Notes under the pieces: model-generated
What the model saw: only the letters and a program-made list of their open reading frames with translations
The model's database searches: none
What the model was told of the DNA's origin: nothing
In this document: positions 25,351 through 33,771 of the stretch, piece by piece
How the letters are laid out: every line of letters starts with the position of its first letter
How positions within the stretch are numbered: the stretch's first letter is position 1
From: Centipeda felix
GTDB lineage: Bacteria; Bacillota; Negativicutes; Selenomonadales; Selenomonadaceae
Direction: 5' to 3'
Assembly: GCF_900186465.1 (NCBI RefSeq)
Contig: NZ_LT891959.1
Span: 580,921 to 644,920 of the forward strand
Length of the DNA stretch: 64,000 nt
Program-made: the position numbers and the translations under genes

Positions 25351-26769
25351 CTATTCCTTATAATGCTTTTGCCACTCATGATGGAAATCACCGCTCCTAT
25401 CAATGCGGCGATAGGTGTGTGCACCAAAGTAGTCACGCTGCGCCTGAATGAGGTTCGCACCACCGCAGGGACTGCGATAGGCATCCAGATATTGCAGAGC
25501 GTTTGCCATAGCTGGAATGGGAATACCACGCTCTGCCGCCAGTGCGACAACACGACGCAAGCTGCTTTGATTCGCATTGATTTTATCCATAAAGAACTCA
25601 TCAAAAATAAGATTCTCCAATTGCGGATTTCTACGATACGCCTCCGCAATTTTAGTCAAGAACGCAGCCTGAATAATGCAGCCTGCGCGGAAAATGGAAG
25701 CAATACGTCCATAATCCAGTGTCCAGTGGTAGATCTCTCTCGCCGACCGGTATAGGGCAAACCCCTGAGCATACGCAATGATCTTAGCTGTATAAAGACT
25801 TTGTCGTACCATTTCAACCAAATCTGCCGGCACTTTAGACGTGCCATTTGGAGCAGAAAATTTCTTTGATGCCTCAGCACGGGATACCTGAAGATTTGAC
25901 ATAACGCGTGCATTACATGCTGCTGTGATCATCGACACATTAACACCCTGCTCAAGTGCTGCGATACTCGTCCAACGCCCAGTCCCCTTCTGCCCTGCGC
26001 TGTCCAATATCTTATCGATAATCTGCCCGCTTCCCTCATCGCTTTCCTTAAAAATATCTGCCGTAATGCCGATGAGAAAACTTTTTAATTCGCCCTGATT
26101 CCATACATGATAAACCTCAGCCATGGCATCATTACTGAGACCCCCGACGTATTTTAAAATCAGATAGCTTTCGGCGATGAGCTGCATATCCGCATACTCG
26201 ATGCCGTTATGCACCATCTTGACATAGTGCCCCGCGCCATCCTCACCAATGTAGGTACAGCAAGGTGAACCGTCTTCAGCTCGTGCTGCCACAGACTCAA
26301 AGATGGGTCTCAGGTTCTCGTAGGCATCTTTTTCACCGCCCGGCATAATACATGGGCCATTGCGAGCACCATCAGCTCCGCCTGAGATACCCGTCCCAAA
26401 ATAGTGGATTTTATGCTGTTTCGCATAATCACACCGGCGAATGGTATCTTTAAAGAAGGAATTTCCACCATCAATGATGATATCCCCATGCTCCAACATG
26501 GGAATAAGCTGGTCAACCACAGCATCGACCGGTGCCCCCGCCATAATGAGCAGCATGATACGACGCGGACGTTTGAGGGACTGAACAAACTCGCTCAAAT
26601 CATAATAACCAGTCATATTTTCATGCGGATGTTCTCTCAGTACTTGCTCCGTAAGATCGGGAGTATAATTATAGCATGCAACCCGAAATCCATGGTCTGC
26701 CATATTGAGCGCCATATTGCTTCCCATAACGGCCATCCCGACCATACCTATATCATTGAACGCCAACAT
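25351..26769 (-). CDS. gnd: 6-phosphogluconate dehydrogenase (NADP-dependent, decarboxylating)
   Basis: Oxidative pentose phosphate step: 6-phosphogluconate to ribulose 5-phosphate, CO2 and NADPH. The 472-residue protein has GMVGMAVMGSNMALNMADHG (dinucleotide fold), GTGISGGADGARNGPCIMPGG, and KMVHNGIEYADMQLIAE with the catalytic Lys. Start ATG 26769 has GGAGG 5 nt upstream. It follows the transporter by 29 nt and is visibly AT-richer than flanking genes. Coupling with an organophosphate-type transporter suggests uptake and use of a sugar phosphate or sugar acid phosphate (inference). Confidence 0.95.
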   Translation of the reverse strand: MLAFNDIGMVGMAVMGSNMALNMADHGFRVACYNYTPDLTEQVLREHPHENMTGYYDLSEFVQSLKRPRRIMLLIMAGAPVDAVVDQLIPMLEHGDIIIDGGNSFFKDTIRRCDYAKQHKIHYFGTGISGGADGARNGPCIMPGGEKDAYENLRPIFESVAARAEDGSPCCTYIGEDGAGHYVKMVHNGIEYADMQLIAESYLILKYVGGLSNDAMAEVYHVWNQGELKSFLIGITADIFKESDEGSGQIIDKILDSAGQKGTGRWTSIAALEQGVNVSMITAACNARVMSNLQVSRAEASKKFSAPNGTSKVPADLVEMVRQSLYTAKIIAYAQGFALYRSAREIYHWTLDYGRIASIFRAGCIIQAAFLTKIAEAYRRNPQLENLIFDEFFMDKINANQSSLRRVVALAAERGIPIPAMANALQYLDAYRSPCGGANLIQAQRDYFGAHTYRRIDRSGDFHHEWQKHYKE

Positions 26770-26798
26770 AAACACCTCCCCCAGCCAACATGAATTTC

Positions 26799-28132
26799 TT
26801 ACACTTCAGGCACACTGGTTTTTCCATAGATTTTTTGAACGCCGCGATGCGAGAGGAAGCAAAATGTCATGCAGAGCAACGCACCAACCATGATGAGGTA
26901 GAACCCGCTGTCCCATCCAAAATGGTCAACCACATAGCCAAATAACGTTGTTCCCATAGAACTTCCGACCAAATAGCTCATCAAACCTCTGAGGCCCACT
27001 GCCGACCCCAGTGCAAAGCTCGGAATAACTTCCATTGCCTGAACGGCAACCATGGACTGGGGAATATAAATCAAGCATCCTGTGATCGTAGCAAAAATCG
27101 TAATTGCGAACACAGAGTCAGACTGCATATAACCAAACACGCAGAGAAATACGACAATCAGGCAGACGAAGGGGAGCATCATGACGCGTCCCTTGAAGAA
27201 TTTGTCCACCAAATAGCCTGCAACAAGCGTCGATGGTATCGCAGCCCATTCAAACAGCATAAACGACACACCCATCTCCTGCCGCGTAAGTCCCTTGACG
27301 GTGAGCAAATAGAGGGGAATCCACGTAATCATGCCAAACCGAACCATGTAGGTGAAGATGTCAATGCCGACCAAATACCATGAATTCTCATTTTTGAATA
27401 CGTATTGATAGAAAATCTTCCACGCAGACATATCTTTCGGACGGTCATCGGATTTTTTTAGTACCTTCTCCGTAACGGACTCTTCATGAGAGATCTCATC
27501 GACCGTCGGAAGACCTTCCTCTACAGGACGGCGCTTCACCAGGAGTAATACGAGAACAACACAGATCAAGGCGACAATACAGGGAACAATGTAAGCAGCA
27601 ATACGCCAATGTTCTGTTCCAAGGTACGCCATTGCAGCTCCGACAATCGGCGCAACAAGACCGCCGCCAATGTTGTGAGACACGTTCCACGAAGTGCTCG
27701 CACGCCCTCTCTCTGAGCGAGAAAACCAGTGCCCTACTGTGATAATTGAAGGGCCTACCCCATCCCCTGACACAGACCAAGCAAAACAACCAAGCCCACA
27801 AAGAGATAGAAGCTCGTGCTGAACCCCATGGCTACATTGATCAGGATACAAAGAATCAGCCCCGTTGCCATAAAATAACGCGGGTTGGATTTATCTGCAA
27901 GTACGCTCATAAATCCTTTGCTCAGTCCATACGTGATCAACATACAGCTGCTCAGCAGACCGATCTCCGTAGCACTAAGATTCATTTCCTCCTTCAAATA
28001 CGGCGTCGAGAAAATAAAATTGTTTCGTACGATATAGTACGCCATATAGCCGATAAACACGCCTAACAGAGACTGCATTTTGAAGCGATTAAACTTCTTG
28101 ACCGTTTCTTGGTCATACATTTTTGTCTGCAT
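26799..28132 (-). pseudogene. Organophosphate:phosphate antiporter-like MFS transporter, frameshifted
   Basis: Two adjacent frames make one transporter of the GlpT/UhpT/UhpC type. The N-part (28132 to 27755) includes GYMAYYIVRNNFIFSTPYL and ends LGLCQGMG, followed by a TAG stop. The C-part continues at once as VGPSIITVGHWFSRSERG and runs to 26799. The break falls in a G run (27758-27761); one extra G would restore ATG GGG GTA GGC and give a 444-residue protein of normal family length. It is either a real inactivating or phase-variable frameshift or a sequencing error. RBS AGGAGGA precedes the ATG. It forms an operon with gnd and is probably controlled by the RpiR regulator upstream. Confidence 0.85.
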
Positions 28133-28214
28133 AGTGCTCCTCCTAAAAACTACAGCAAATTACGACATATATCCCCCTTCCATTATTTTGTATTCTTTAT
28201 GAACGTCTATAAAG

Positions 28215-28232
28215 ATGATATTATTATATCAA
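28215..28232. promoter_or_regulatory. Operator-like site 1 (overlaps -10 of transporter promoter)
   Basis: The 18-mer ATGATATTATTATATCAA contains the inverted repeat TGATAT-N4-ATATCA and is identical to 28278-28295. It covers the TATAAT of the promoter at 28223-28251, so a bound repressor would block RNA polymerase. Confidence 0.7.
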
Positions 28233-28251
28233 TATCTGCTTTTTATTGCAA
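28223..28251 (-). promoter_or_regulatory. Promoter of the transporter-gnd operon
   Basis: Minus strand TTGCAA (28246-28251), 17 bp, TATAAT (28223-28228), about 90 nt before the transporter start. Confidence 0.72.
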
Positions 28252-28277
28252 GTATGTTGTCATTTATTCCATAATTA

Positions 28278-28295
28278 ATGATATTATTATATCAA
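28278..28295. promoter_or_regulatory. Operator-like site 2
   Basis: Second exact copy of the 18-mer, 63 bp upstream of site 1 relative to transcription. Adjacent to the rpiR terminator. Confidence 0.68.
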
Positions 28296-28335
28296 AAAAA
28301 CTACCTTTGAGAATCATCTCAAAGGTAGTTTTTCC
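28296..28335 (-). terminator. Terminator of the RpiR regulator gene
   Basis: 13-bp stem AACTACCTTTGAG / CTCAAAGGTAGTT followed by TTTTTTT on the minus strand. Confidence 0.9.
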
Positions 28336-28339
28336 TATA

Positions 28340-29194
28340 TCAAGTTCTTTTCTCTGCGATCACCTTGCGCATCTTGCGGATATTCTCCCGATAGACTGTT
28401 GGATTCGCCATAGCCACTCCCATGTAAAGGAGATCAACGATCGCCATGTGAATCAACCGTGACGCTACAGACTCTGACTGGTATCGTATCTCGCGCCCCA
28501 TTCCATGCAGTGTAATATCGGTGCGTTTTGCAAGTGCTGAATGGACATAGCTGGTAATGCCGATAATCCTTGCTCCGCTTGCCTTAGCAACATCAACACT
28601 CTGCAGCAGCTCTGCCGTAGTCCCGGTATGTGAAACAGCGATGACAACATCATGTTCTGTAAGAAGAGCCGCAGACGTTATCTGCTGGTGTGAATCGGAA
28701 TACGCCTGAACAGGAATACCAAATCGCAAAAAACGTGTTTCAATGTCATGGCAGACTGTTGCTGAGTTCCCAAAGCCATACACCGCAACACGCTGTGCCT
28801 GACATATCAACTGAACAGCACGATTCACATCCTCATAATCCAGCAGTTTTAACGTATCCTGCAGTCCTTCTGAAATGCTGCGAAACATCTTCTGTGCAAT
28901 CGTCGCATAGGAATCACCAGATCGAACATCTTGATAGACAACTTCATCCGAAGAGTATACGGCAGATGCCAGTGCAATTTTCAATCCCTGCAGCCCGCTG
29001 AACCCAAGTTTTTTACAGAATCTGGAAACCGTAATTTCTGCGCTTTTTGTATGCGCAGCTAAATCTGAAATCGTCTGTTCAAGGACTTCCCGTGCATGTG
29101 CATCAATATAGTCAGCAATGCGCTGCTCCGACTTTGTCAGTGAACGATAGGAATTACGCAATAAGGGGAGAGTCAACGCACGATTTTGCTCCAT
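28340..29194 (-). CDS. RpiR/MurR family transcriptional regulator (HTH + SIS)
   Basis: 284 residues. An N-terminal RpiR-type HTH (SEQRIADYIDAHAREVLEQT, SAEITVSRFCKKLGFSGLQG) is followed by a SIS sugar-phosphate-binding domain (RVAVYGFGNSATVCHDIETR, VVIAVSHTGTTAELLQS). Such regulators respond to phosphosugars. Start ATG 29194 (MEQNRALTL) has GGAG 9 nt upstream; earlier in-frame ATGs at 29209 and 29221 lack an SD and crowd ileS. It lies next to the transporter-gnd operon, whose promoter carries twin operator-like sites, so it is the likely regulator. Confidence 0.9.
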   Translation of the reverse strand: MEQNRALTLPLLRNSYRSLTKSEQRIADYIDAHAREVLEQTISDLAAHTKSAEITVSRFCKKLGFSGLQGLKIALASAVYSSDEVVYQDVRSGDSYATIAQKMFRSISEGLQDTLKLLDYEDVNRAVQLICQAQRVAVYGFGNSATVCHDIETRFLRFGIPVQAYSDSHQQITSAALLTEHDVVIAVSHTGTTAELLQSVDVAKASGARIIGITSYVHSALAKRTDITLHGMGREIRYQSESVASRLIHMAIVDLLYMGVAMANPTVYRENIRKMRKVIAEKRT

Positions 29195-29223
29195 CGTAGG
29201 ATTCTCCATTCTGCTGTCCATAT

Positions 29224-32200
29224 TTACTGTATAGAAATGGTCAGCTTCTCGCCGTTGATGTTCCACTCCTTGCTCGTGCCCATCGGCGCATCACAGGAGA
29301 GGCTGTCGGCAAGCGTGATCTCGCGGATGAACGCCTCGTTCCTGCGCGCAATCTCAACGAGGCGCGGGTTGCCCGAGAGGTCGAGCGCAATGTGATCCGT
29401 CACCTCAAGGCCGCATTCCTTGCGCATCGTCTGCACCTTGCTGATGATCTCGCGGACAAACCCCTCCTCGATCAGCGCCTCGGTGAGCGTGGTCGACAGG
29501 GCGACCGTCACGCCGCCATAACTCTGGCAGTTGTACCCATCGCGCTGGGAGACCGTCACCTCAACATCCTCGGCCGTCACCGTGACATCGCCGTCGGGCA
29601 GATGAAGCGTATAGCTTCCGTCCCCGGCGAGAGCATCCTTGACGGCTGCGCCGTCGCTCACCTCGAGTGCCTTTTTGACCGCGCCCATCTGCTTGCCGAC
29701 CTTCGGCCCGAGGACGTGGAAATTCGGCTTGACATGATAGGCGAGGAAGTCCGACATATCGTCGCGGAAGATGACCTCCTTGATGTTCAGCTCATCTTCG
29801 ATGATCTTCACGAAGAAGTCCGGCAGTTCATGTGCCGCCTTGACATACATCTGCCCCACCGGCTGGCGGTTCTTGATGTTCGCCGCGTTGCGTGCCGCAC
29901 GGCCGAGCGTTACGACCTCAAGCACGACCTCCATATTGTCCTCAAGCGCGGGATCAATCCACGCCTCGTTTGCCGTCGGGAAGTCCGCGAGGTGCACCGA
30001 GATCGGCGCATTCTTATCCACGGAGCAGACCAGATTGCGGTAGATGCTCTCCGTGATGAACGGCACCATCGGTGCCGCCGCCTTCGCCGTCGTCACGAGT
30101 GCCGTATAGAGCGTCAGATAGGCGTTTACCTTATCCTGCTCCATCCCCTTCGCCCAGAATCGGCTGCGGCAGCGGCGGACATACCAGTTCGACAGCTCTT
30201 CGACGAAGGACTGCAGTGCCTTGGCCGCCTCTGTGACACGGTAATGAGCAAGGCAGTCATCCACCGTGCGCACCATCGTGTTCAGGCGCGAGAGCACCCA
30301 GCGATCCATCACCGAAAGCTGGTCATAGTCCAGCGTGTACTTGGTCGGATCGAATTCGTCGATATTCGCATAGAGCACGTAGAACGCATAGGTGTTCCAC
30401 AGCGTCCCCATGAATTTGCGTGCGCCCTCCTGCACGGCATCGTCATGGAAGCGGTTCGGCAGCCACGGTGCGCTGTTCTCGTAGAAGTACCAGCGGATCG
30501 CGTCCGCGCCGTGCCGTCCGAGGGCATCCATCGGGTCAACAGCGTTGCCCTTAGACTTGCTCATCTTCTGCCCGTCTTTATCCTGCACATGACCGAGCAC
30601 AATGACGTTGCGATAGGGGCTCTTATTAAAGAGCAGCGTGCTGATGGCGATCAGTGAGTAGAACCAGCCACGCGTTTGATCGACGGCCTCGGAGATGAAG
30701 TCCGCCGGGAAGTATTTTTCAAAGATTTCCTTGTTTTCAAACGGATAGTGCCACTGAGCAAACGGCATGGAACCCGAGTCAAACCAGCAGTCAATGACCT
30801 CGGGCACACGGTGCATCATCTCTCCGCACTCCGGGCACGGGAACGTGATCGCATCGATGTACGGGCGATGCAGCTCGATGTCCGCCGGGCAGTTTGGCTG
30901 CAGCTCGCGCAGCTCCGCAATCGAGCCGACCGCGTGCTCATGTCCGCAGGAGCATTTCCATATATTGAGCGGCGTTCCCCAGTAGCGGTTGCGGCTGATG
31001 CCCCAGTCCTGCACGTGCTCGATCCAGTTGCCGAAACGCCCCTCGCCGATGGACGGCGGGATCCAGTTGACCGTCTTGTTGTTCGCAACGAGCTCGTCGC
31101 GCACAGCCGTCATGCGGATGAACCACGAGGCGCGCGCGTAGTAGATGAGCGGCGTGTCGCAGCGCCAGCAGTGTGGATAGCTGTGCGTGAACTCCGGCGC
31201 CTTGAAGAGCTTGCCGCTCGTTTCGAGATCGTCGAGAATCAGCGGATCCGCATCCTTCACGAAGACGCCCGGCCAATCCGTCTCCTCGGTCATCTCGCCC
31301 TTTTCGTTGACGAACTGAACGAACGGCATATTGTACTTGCGGCAGACGCGGTTATCGTCCTCGCCGAATGCCGGTGCCATGTGGACGATGCCCGTGCCGT
31401 CCTCCGTGGTGACGTAATCGTCACAGGTCACGAAGAATGCCTTGTCACGTACATCCTGTGTCACAAAGGGATAGAGCGGTTCGTACTTGCGGTACTCGAG
31501 CTCGCTGCCCTTCATCTTGGCAAGCTCCTCACGCTCGCCCCACGAGCCGTCGAACACGCTGTCCACGAGAGCCTCGGCGAGGTAGTAGACCTTGTCGTAG
31601 ACGCGCAGCTTGACGTAGGTCACGTTCGGGTTCACGCAGAGGGCGAGGTTCGACGGGAGCGTCCACGGGGTCGTCGTCCATGCGAGGAAATAGGCATCCT
31701 CGTCCGCCGCCTTGAACTTCACGATGGCAGAGCGCTCGGTGACATCCTTATAGCCCTGCGCCACCTCGTGCGAGGAGAGCGGCGTGCCGCAGCGCGGGCA
31801 GTACGGGACAATCTTATGTCCCTGATAGAGCAGTCCCTTCTTCCAGATCTCCTTCAGCGCCCACCACTCGGACTCGATAAAGTCGTTCTCGTACGTAATG
31901 TAGGGATGCTCCATATCCGCCCAGAAGCCGACGACATCGGAGAACTGCTCCCACATGCTCTTGTACTTCCAGACGGACTCACGGCATTTCTTGATAAACG
32001 GCTCGATGCCGTACTCCTCGATCTGCTCCTTTCCGTTGATGCCGATCGCCTTCTCGACCTCCAGCTCAACGGGCAGCCCATGCGTGTCCCAGCCCGCCTT
32101 GCGGAGCACCTTGCGCCCCTTCATCGACTGATAGCGCGGCAGCATATCCTTGATGACACGCGTCAAAACGTGCCCGATATGTGGGCGGCCGTTCGCCGTC

Positions 32201-32343
32201 GGCGGGCCGTCGTAGAACGTGAACGTATCGCAGCCCTCACGCTGGTCAACGGCACGCTGTGCAATATGATTATCGCGCCAAAAATCCGCAACGGCTTTCT
32301 CGCGCGCGGCAAAATCCAGATTTGTATCTACTTTTTCGTACAA
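29224..32343 (-). CDS. ileS: Isoleucyl-tRNA synthetase, eukaryote-like (type 2)
   Basis: Charges tRNA-Ile. About 1039 residues, longer than the ~920 of the usual bacterial form. The class I signatures are PHIGHV (HIGH) and KMSKSKGN (KMSKS); GWDTHGLPVE, rather than GWDCHGLPIE, and the long C-terminal part place it with the type 2 enzymes known for low mupirocin sensitivity. The start is probably TTG at 32343 (MYEKVDTNLDF): GGGAGG lies 7 nt upstream and the promoter's expected start site is near 32370, which would leave the ATGs at 32373 and 32367 at or before the mRNA 5' end. No T-box leader is present. Confidence 0.95.
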   Translation of the reverse strand: MYEKVDTNLDFAAREKAVADFWRDNHIAQRAVDQREGCDTFTFYDGPPTANGRPHIGHVLTRVIKDMLPRYQSMKGRKVLRKAGWDTHGLPVELEVEKAIGINGKEQIEEYGIEPFIKKCRESVWKYKSMWEQFSDVVGFWADMEHPYITYENDFIESEWWALKEIWKKGLLYQGHKIVPYCPRCGTPLSSHEVAQGYKDVTERSAIVKFKAADEDAYFLAWTTTPWTLPSNLALCVNPNVTYVKLRVYDKVYYLAEALVDSVFDGSWGEREELAKMKGSELEYRKYEPLYPFVTQDVRDKAFFVTCDDYVTTEDGTGIVHMAPAFGEDDNRVCRKYNMPFVQFVNEKGEMTEETDWPGVFVKDADPLILDDLETSGKLFKAPEFTHSYPHCWRCDTPLIYYARASWFIRMTAVRDELVANNKTVNWIPPSIGEGRFGNWIEHVQDWGISRNRYWGTPLNIWKCSCGHEHAVGSIAELRELQPNCPADIELHRPYIDAITFPCPECGEMMHRVPEVIDCWFDSGSMPFAQWHYPFENKEIFEKYFPADFISEAVDQTRGWFYSLIAISTLLFNKSPYRNVIVLGHVQDKDGQKMSKSKGNAVDPMDALGRHGADAIRWYFYENSAPWLPNRFHDDAVQEGARKFMGTLWNTYAFYVLYANIDEFDPTKYTLDYDQLSVMDRWVLSRLNTMVRTVDDCLAHYRVTEAAKALQSFVEELSNWYVRRCRSRFWAKGMEQDKVNAYLTLYTALVTTAKAAAPMVPFITESIYRNLVCSVDKNAPISVHLADFPTANEAWIDPALEDNMEVVLEVVTLGRAARNAANIKNRQPVGQMYVKAAHELPDFFVKIIEDELNIKEVIFRDDMSDFLAYHVKPNFHVLGPKVGKQMGAVKKALEVSDGAAVKDALAGDGSYTLHLPDGDVTVTAEDVEVTVSQRDGYNCQSYGGVTVALSTTLTEALIEEGFVREIISKVQTMRKECGLEVTDHIALDLSGNPRLVEIARRNEAFIREITLADSLSCDAPMGTSKEWNINGEKLTISIQ

Positions 32344-32376
32344 AGGAATCCCTCCCGCAGCATACATAGTCATGCT

Positions 32377-32405
32377 ATTCTAGCACGGGAACGGCGATTT
32401 TTCAA
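32377..32405 (-). promoter_or_regulatory. ileS promoter
   Basis: Minus strand TTGAAA (32400-32405), 17 bp, TAGAAT (32377-32382). Confidence 0.72.
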
Positions 32406-32435
32406 GGAACAGGCGGCACCTGTGCAAGATTTCCC

Positions 32436-32464
32436 TTGCACCTTTATGTAAAGAGTGCTATAAC
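32436..32464 (+). promoter_or_regulatory. Promoter of the phytase-like gene
   Basis: TTGCAC (32436-32441), 17 bp, TATAAC (32459-32464), divergent from the ileS promoter. A dyad GTGCAAG-ATTTCC-CTTGCAC (about 32422-32441) overlaps the -35 box and could be an operator. Confidence 0.65.
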
Positions 32465-32499
32465 CTACGGTGAATCATATAGGAAGCGAAGGGGATCTT

Positions 32500-33486
32500 A
32501 TGCACACATTCAAACATTTACTCACTGCTCTGCTGTTATGCACGCTCTGCATTATCCCGTACACGGTCTCTGCTGCCGATGCGAATGCAGACTACCGCGG
32601 CTATGTCTGGCGCATCGATGCGGCGGCGGGGGATGCGGCGGAGCTGCCGCACAATTTCCGCACGGCGGCATCACCGTTCCAAACGCGGAAAGACGCAGCA
32701 AAGTTCGGCGTTGACCCGAACTACACGCCCTCGCGGGAAGGACTGGACGCCCTGCCGCTCTCGGGGAGTGCGGAGTTCTCCGCCCCTGCCTTTCACGCGC
32801 TGCTGAACAATCTGCACGCGCGCACAGAGGGCGCGGTCTGCATCGTCGATCTGCGGCAGGAGTCGCACGGCTTCATGAACGGAAATGCCGTCAGTTGGTA
32901 CGGTAAGCACGACTGGGGCAACATCGGCAGGACGCAGCACGAGGCACTGCGCGACGAGAACACGCGCATCCACAGTGCACAGGGCAAAGATGTCGTGCTC
33001 GCTCATCTCGATAAGAAAAAGCAGCCCAAGAATCCGCAGACCGTTCGCGTCACTGAGGCGATGACGGAGCGCGAGCTGGTCGAGGGTGCGGGCGCGCGCT
33101 ACGTCCGTCTCGCTGTCACCGATCACAAATGGGCAGAGCCGCAGACCATCGACGCTTTTGTCGATCTCGTGAGGAAAATGCCTGCAGACACATGGATGCA
33201 CTTTCACTGTCAGGCAGGCAAGGGACGCACGACCAGCTTTATGGCGATGTACGATATGATGAAAAATCCCTCCGTCCCGCTGAAGGATATTCTCTATCGC
33301 CAGTACCTGCTCGGCGGGGCATACCTCGCCTATGACCCGGCCACGCAGCACGCGGCGACGGGATGGGAGGATGCAGACTACCACCACAAGACAGAGATGA
33401 TCGCAAAGTTCTACGACTACGTTCAGCAAAACCACGGGAACGGCTATGCCGTACCGTGGAGTACTTGGCTGAAGAAGAATCCATAA
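32500..33486 (+). CDS. Secreted PTP-like phytase (inositol polyphosphatase)
   Basis: 328-residue exported phosphatase. The signal peptide MHTFKHLLTALLLCTLCIIP leads to a likely cut after VSAADA. The protein-tyrosine-phosphatase loop HCQAGKGRTT (Cys nucleophile, Arg at the end) lies near residue 235, and VTDHKWAEPQTID carries the general-acid Asp. The opening ELPHNFRTA matches the PTP-like myo-inositol phosphatases of Selenomonas and relatives, where the loop reads HCEAGVGRTT. It probably removes phosphate from phytate or a similar substrate outside the inner membrane. Start ATG 32500 has AGGGG 5 nt upstream. It is a single-gene transcript ending at the hairpin 33497-33545. Confidence 0.88.
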   Translation: MHTFKHLLTALLLCTLCIIPYTVSAADANADYRGYVWRIDAAAGDAAELPHNFRTAASPFQTRKDAAKFGVDPNYTPSREGLDALPLSGSAEFSAPAFHALLNNLHARTEGAVCIVDLRQESHGFMNGNAVSWYGKHDWGNIGRTQHEALRDENTRIHSAQGKDVVLAHLDKKKQPKNPQTVRVTEAMTERELVEGAGARYVRLAVTDHKWAEPQTIDAFVDLVRKMPADTWMHFHCQAGKGRTTSFMAMYDMMKNPSVPLKDILYRQYLLGGAYLAYDPATQHAATGWEDADYHHKTEMIAKFYDYVQQNHGNGYAVPWSTWLKKNP

Positions 33487-33496
33487 GGACATAAGA

Positions 33497-33545
33497 AAAG
33501 GGAGCTGCTGCACGAAGTTAAAACCTTCGAGCAGCAGCTCCCTCT
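33497..33545. terminator. Shared hairpin terminator between phytase and fbp
   Basis: 10-bp stem GGAGCTGCTG / CAGCAGCTCC (33501-33510, 33532-33541) with CACGAAG in the loop arm; minus strand continues CTTTTCTTATG. Same hairpin family as 243-290 and 46551-46592. Confidence 0.75.
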
Positions 33546-33756
33546 TTGTGCCCCTTCCACCGCTTGCGCGGTCCCCCTTGCTGACCTGTCCAAGAAGCAA
33601 GTCCACAGGACGAAGCTGATTGGGTAACAGGTCGTATGGGAAAACGTCCCAAGAACACGAGCGACAGCGATGTGTGATTGGCTGACGTTGACCGCTCCCC
33701 GTGATCACGGGGAAGGCTTTAAGGTATAGTGGCGAGCGCAGCGAGCCGATGAGGGG
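33545..33756. repeat. Dispersed intergenic repeat, copy B
   Basis: Nearly identical to copy A (291-535) from TTTGTGCCCC to CACGGGGAAGGCTTT, then shorter: the ~45-bp insertion with the extra CCCC/GGGG dyad in copy A is missing. It contains the perfect 16-bp palindrome CCCCGTGATCACGGGG. As in copy A it sits between a minus-strand stop codon (fbp) and a hairpin terminator, so it would be transcribed as 3' UTR in both places. Confidence 0.85.
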
Positions 33757-33771
33757 AGTACAGTAATTCTT

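Noticed and set aside
30676-32451. Plus-strand frame of 591 codons opposite ileS
   Set aside because: Antisense shadow of a conserved synthetase, with no SD and Arg/Val/His-rich composition.
32344-32470. T-box riboswitch upstream of ileS
   Set aside because: The ileS leader from the promoter is under 40 nt, with no specifier stem or T-box sequence.
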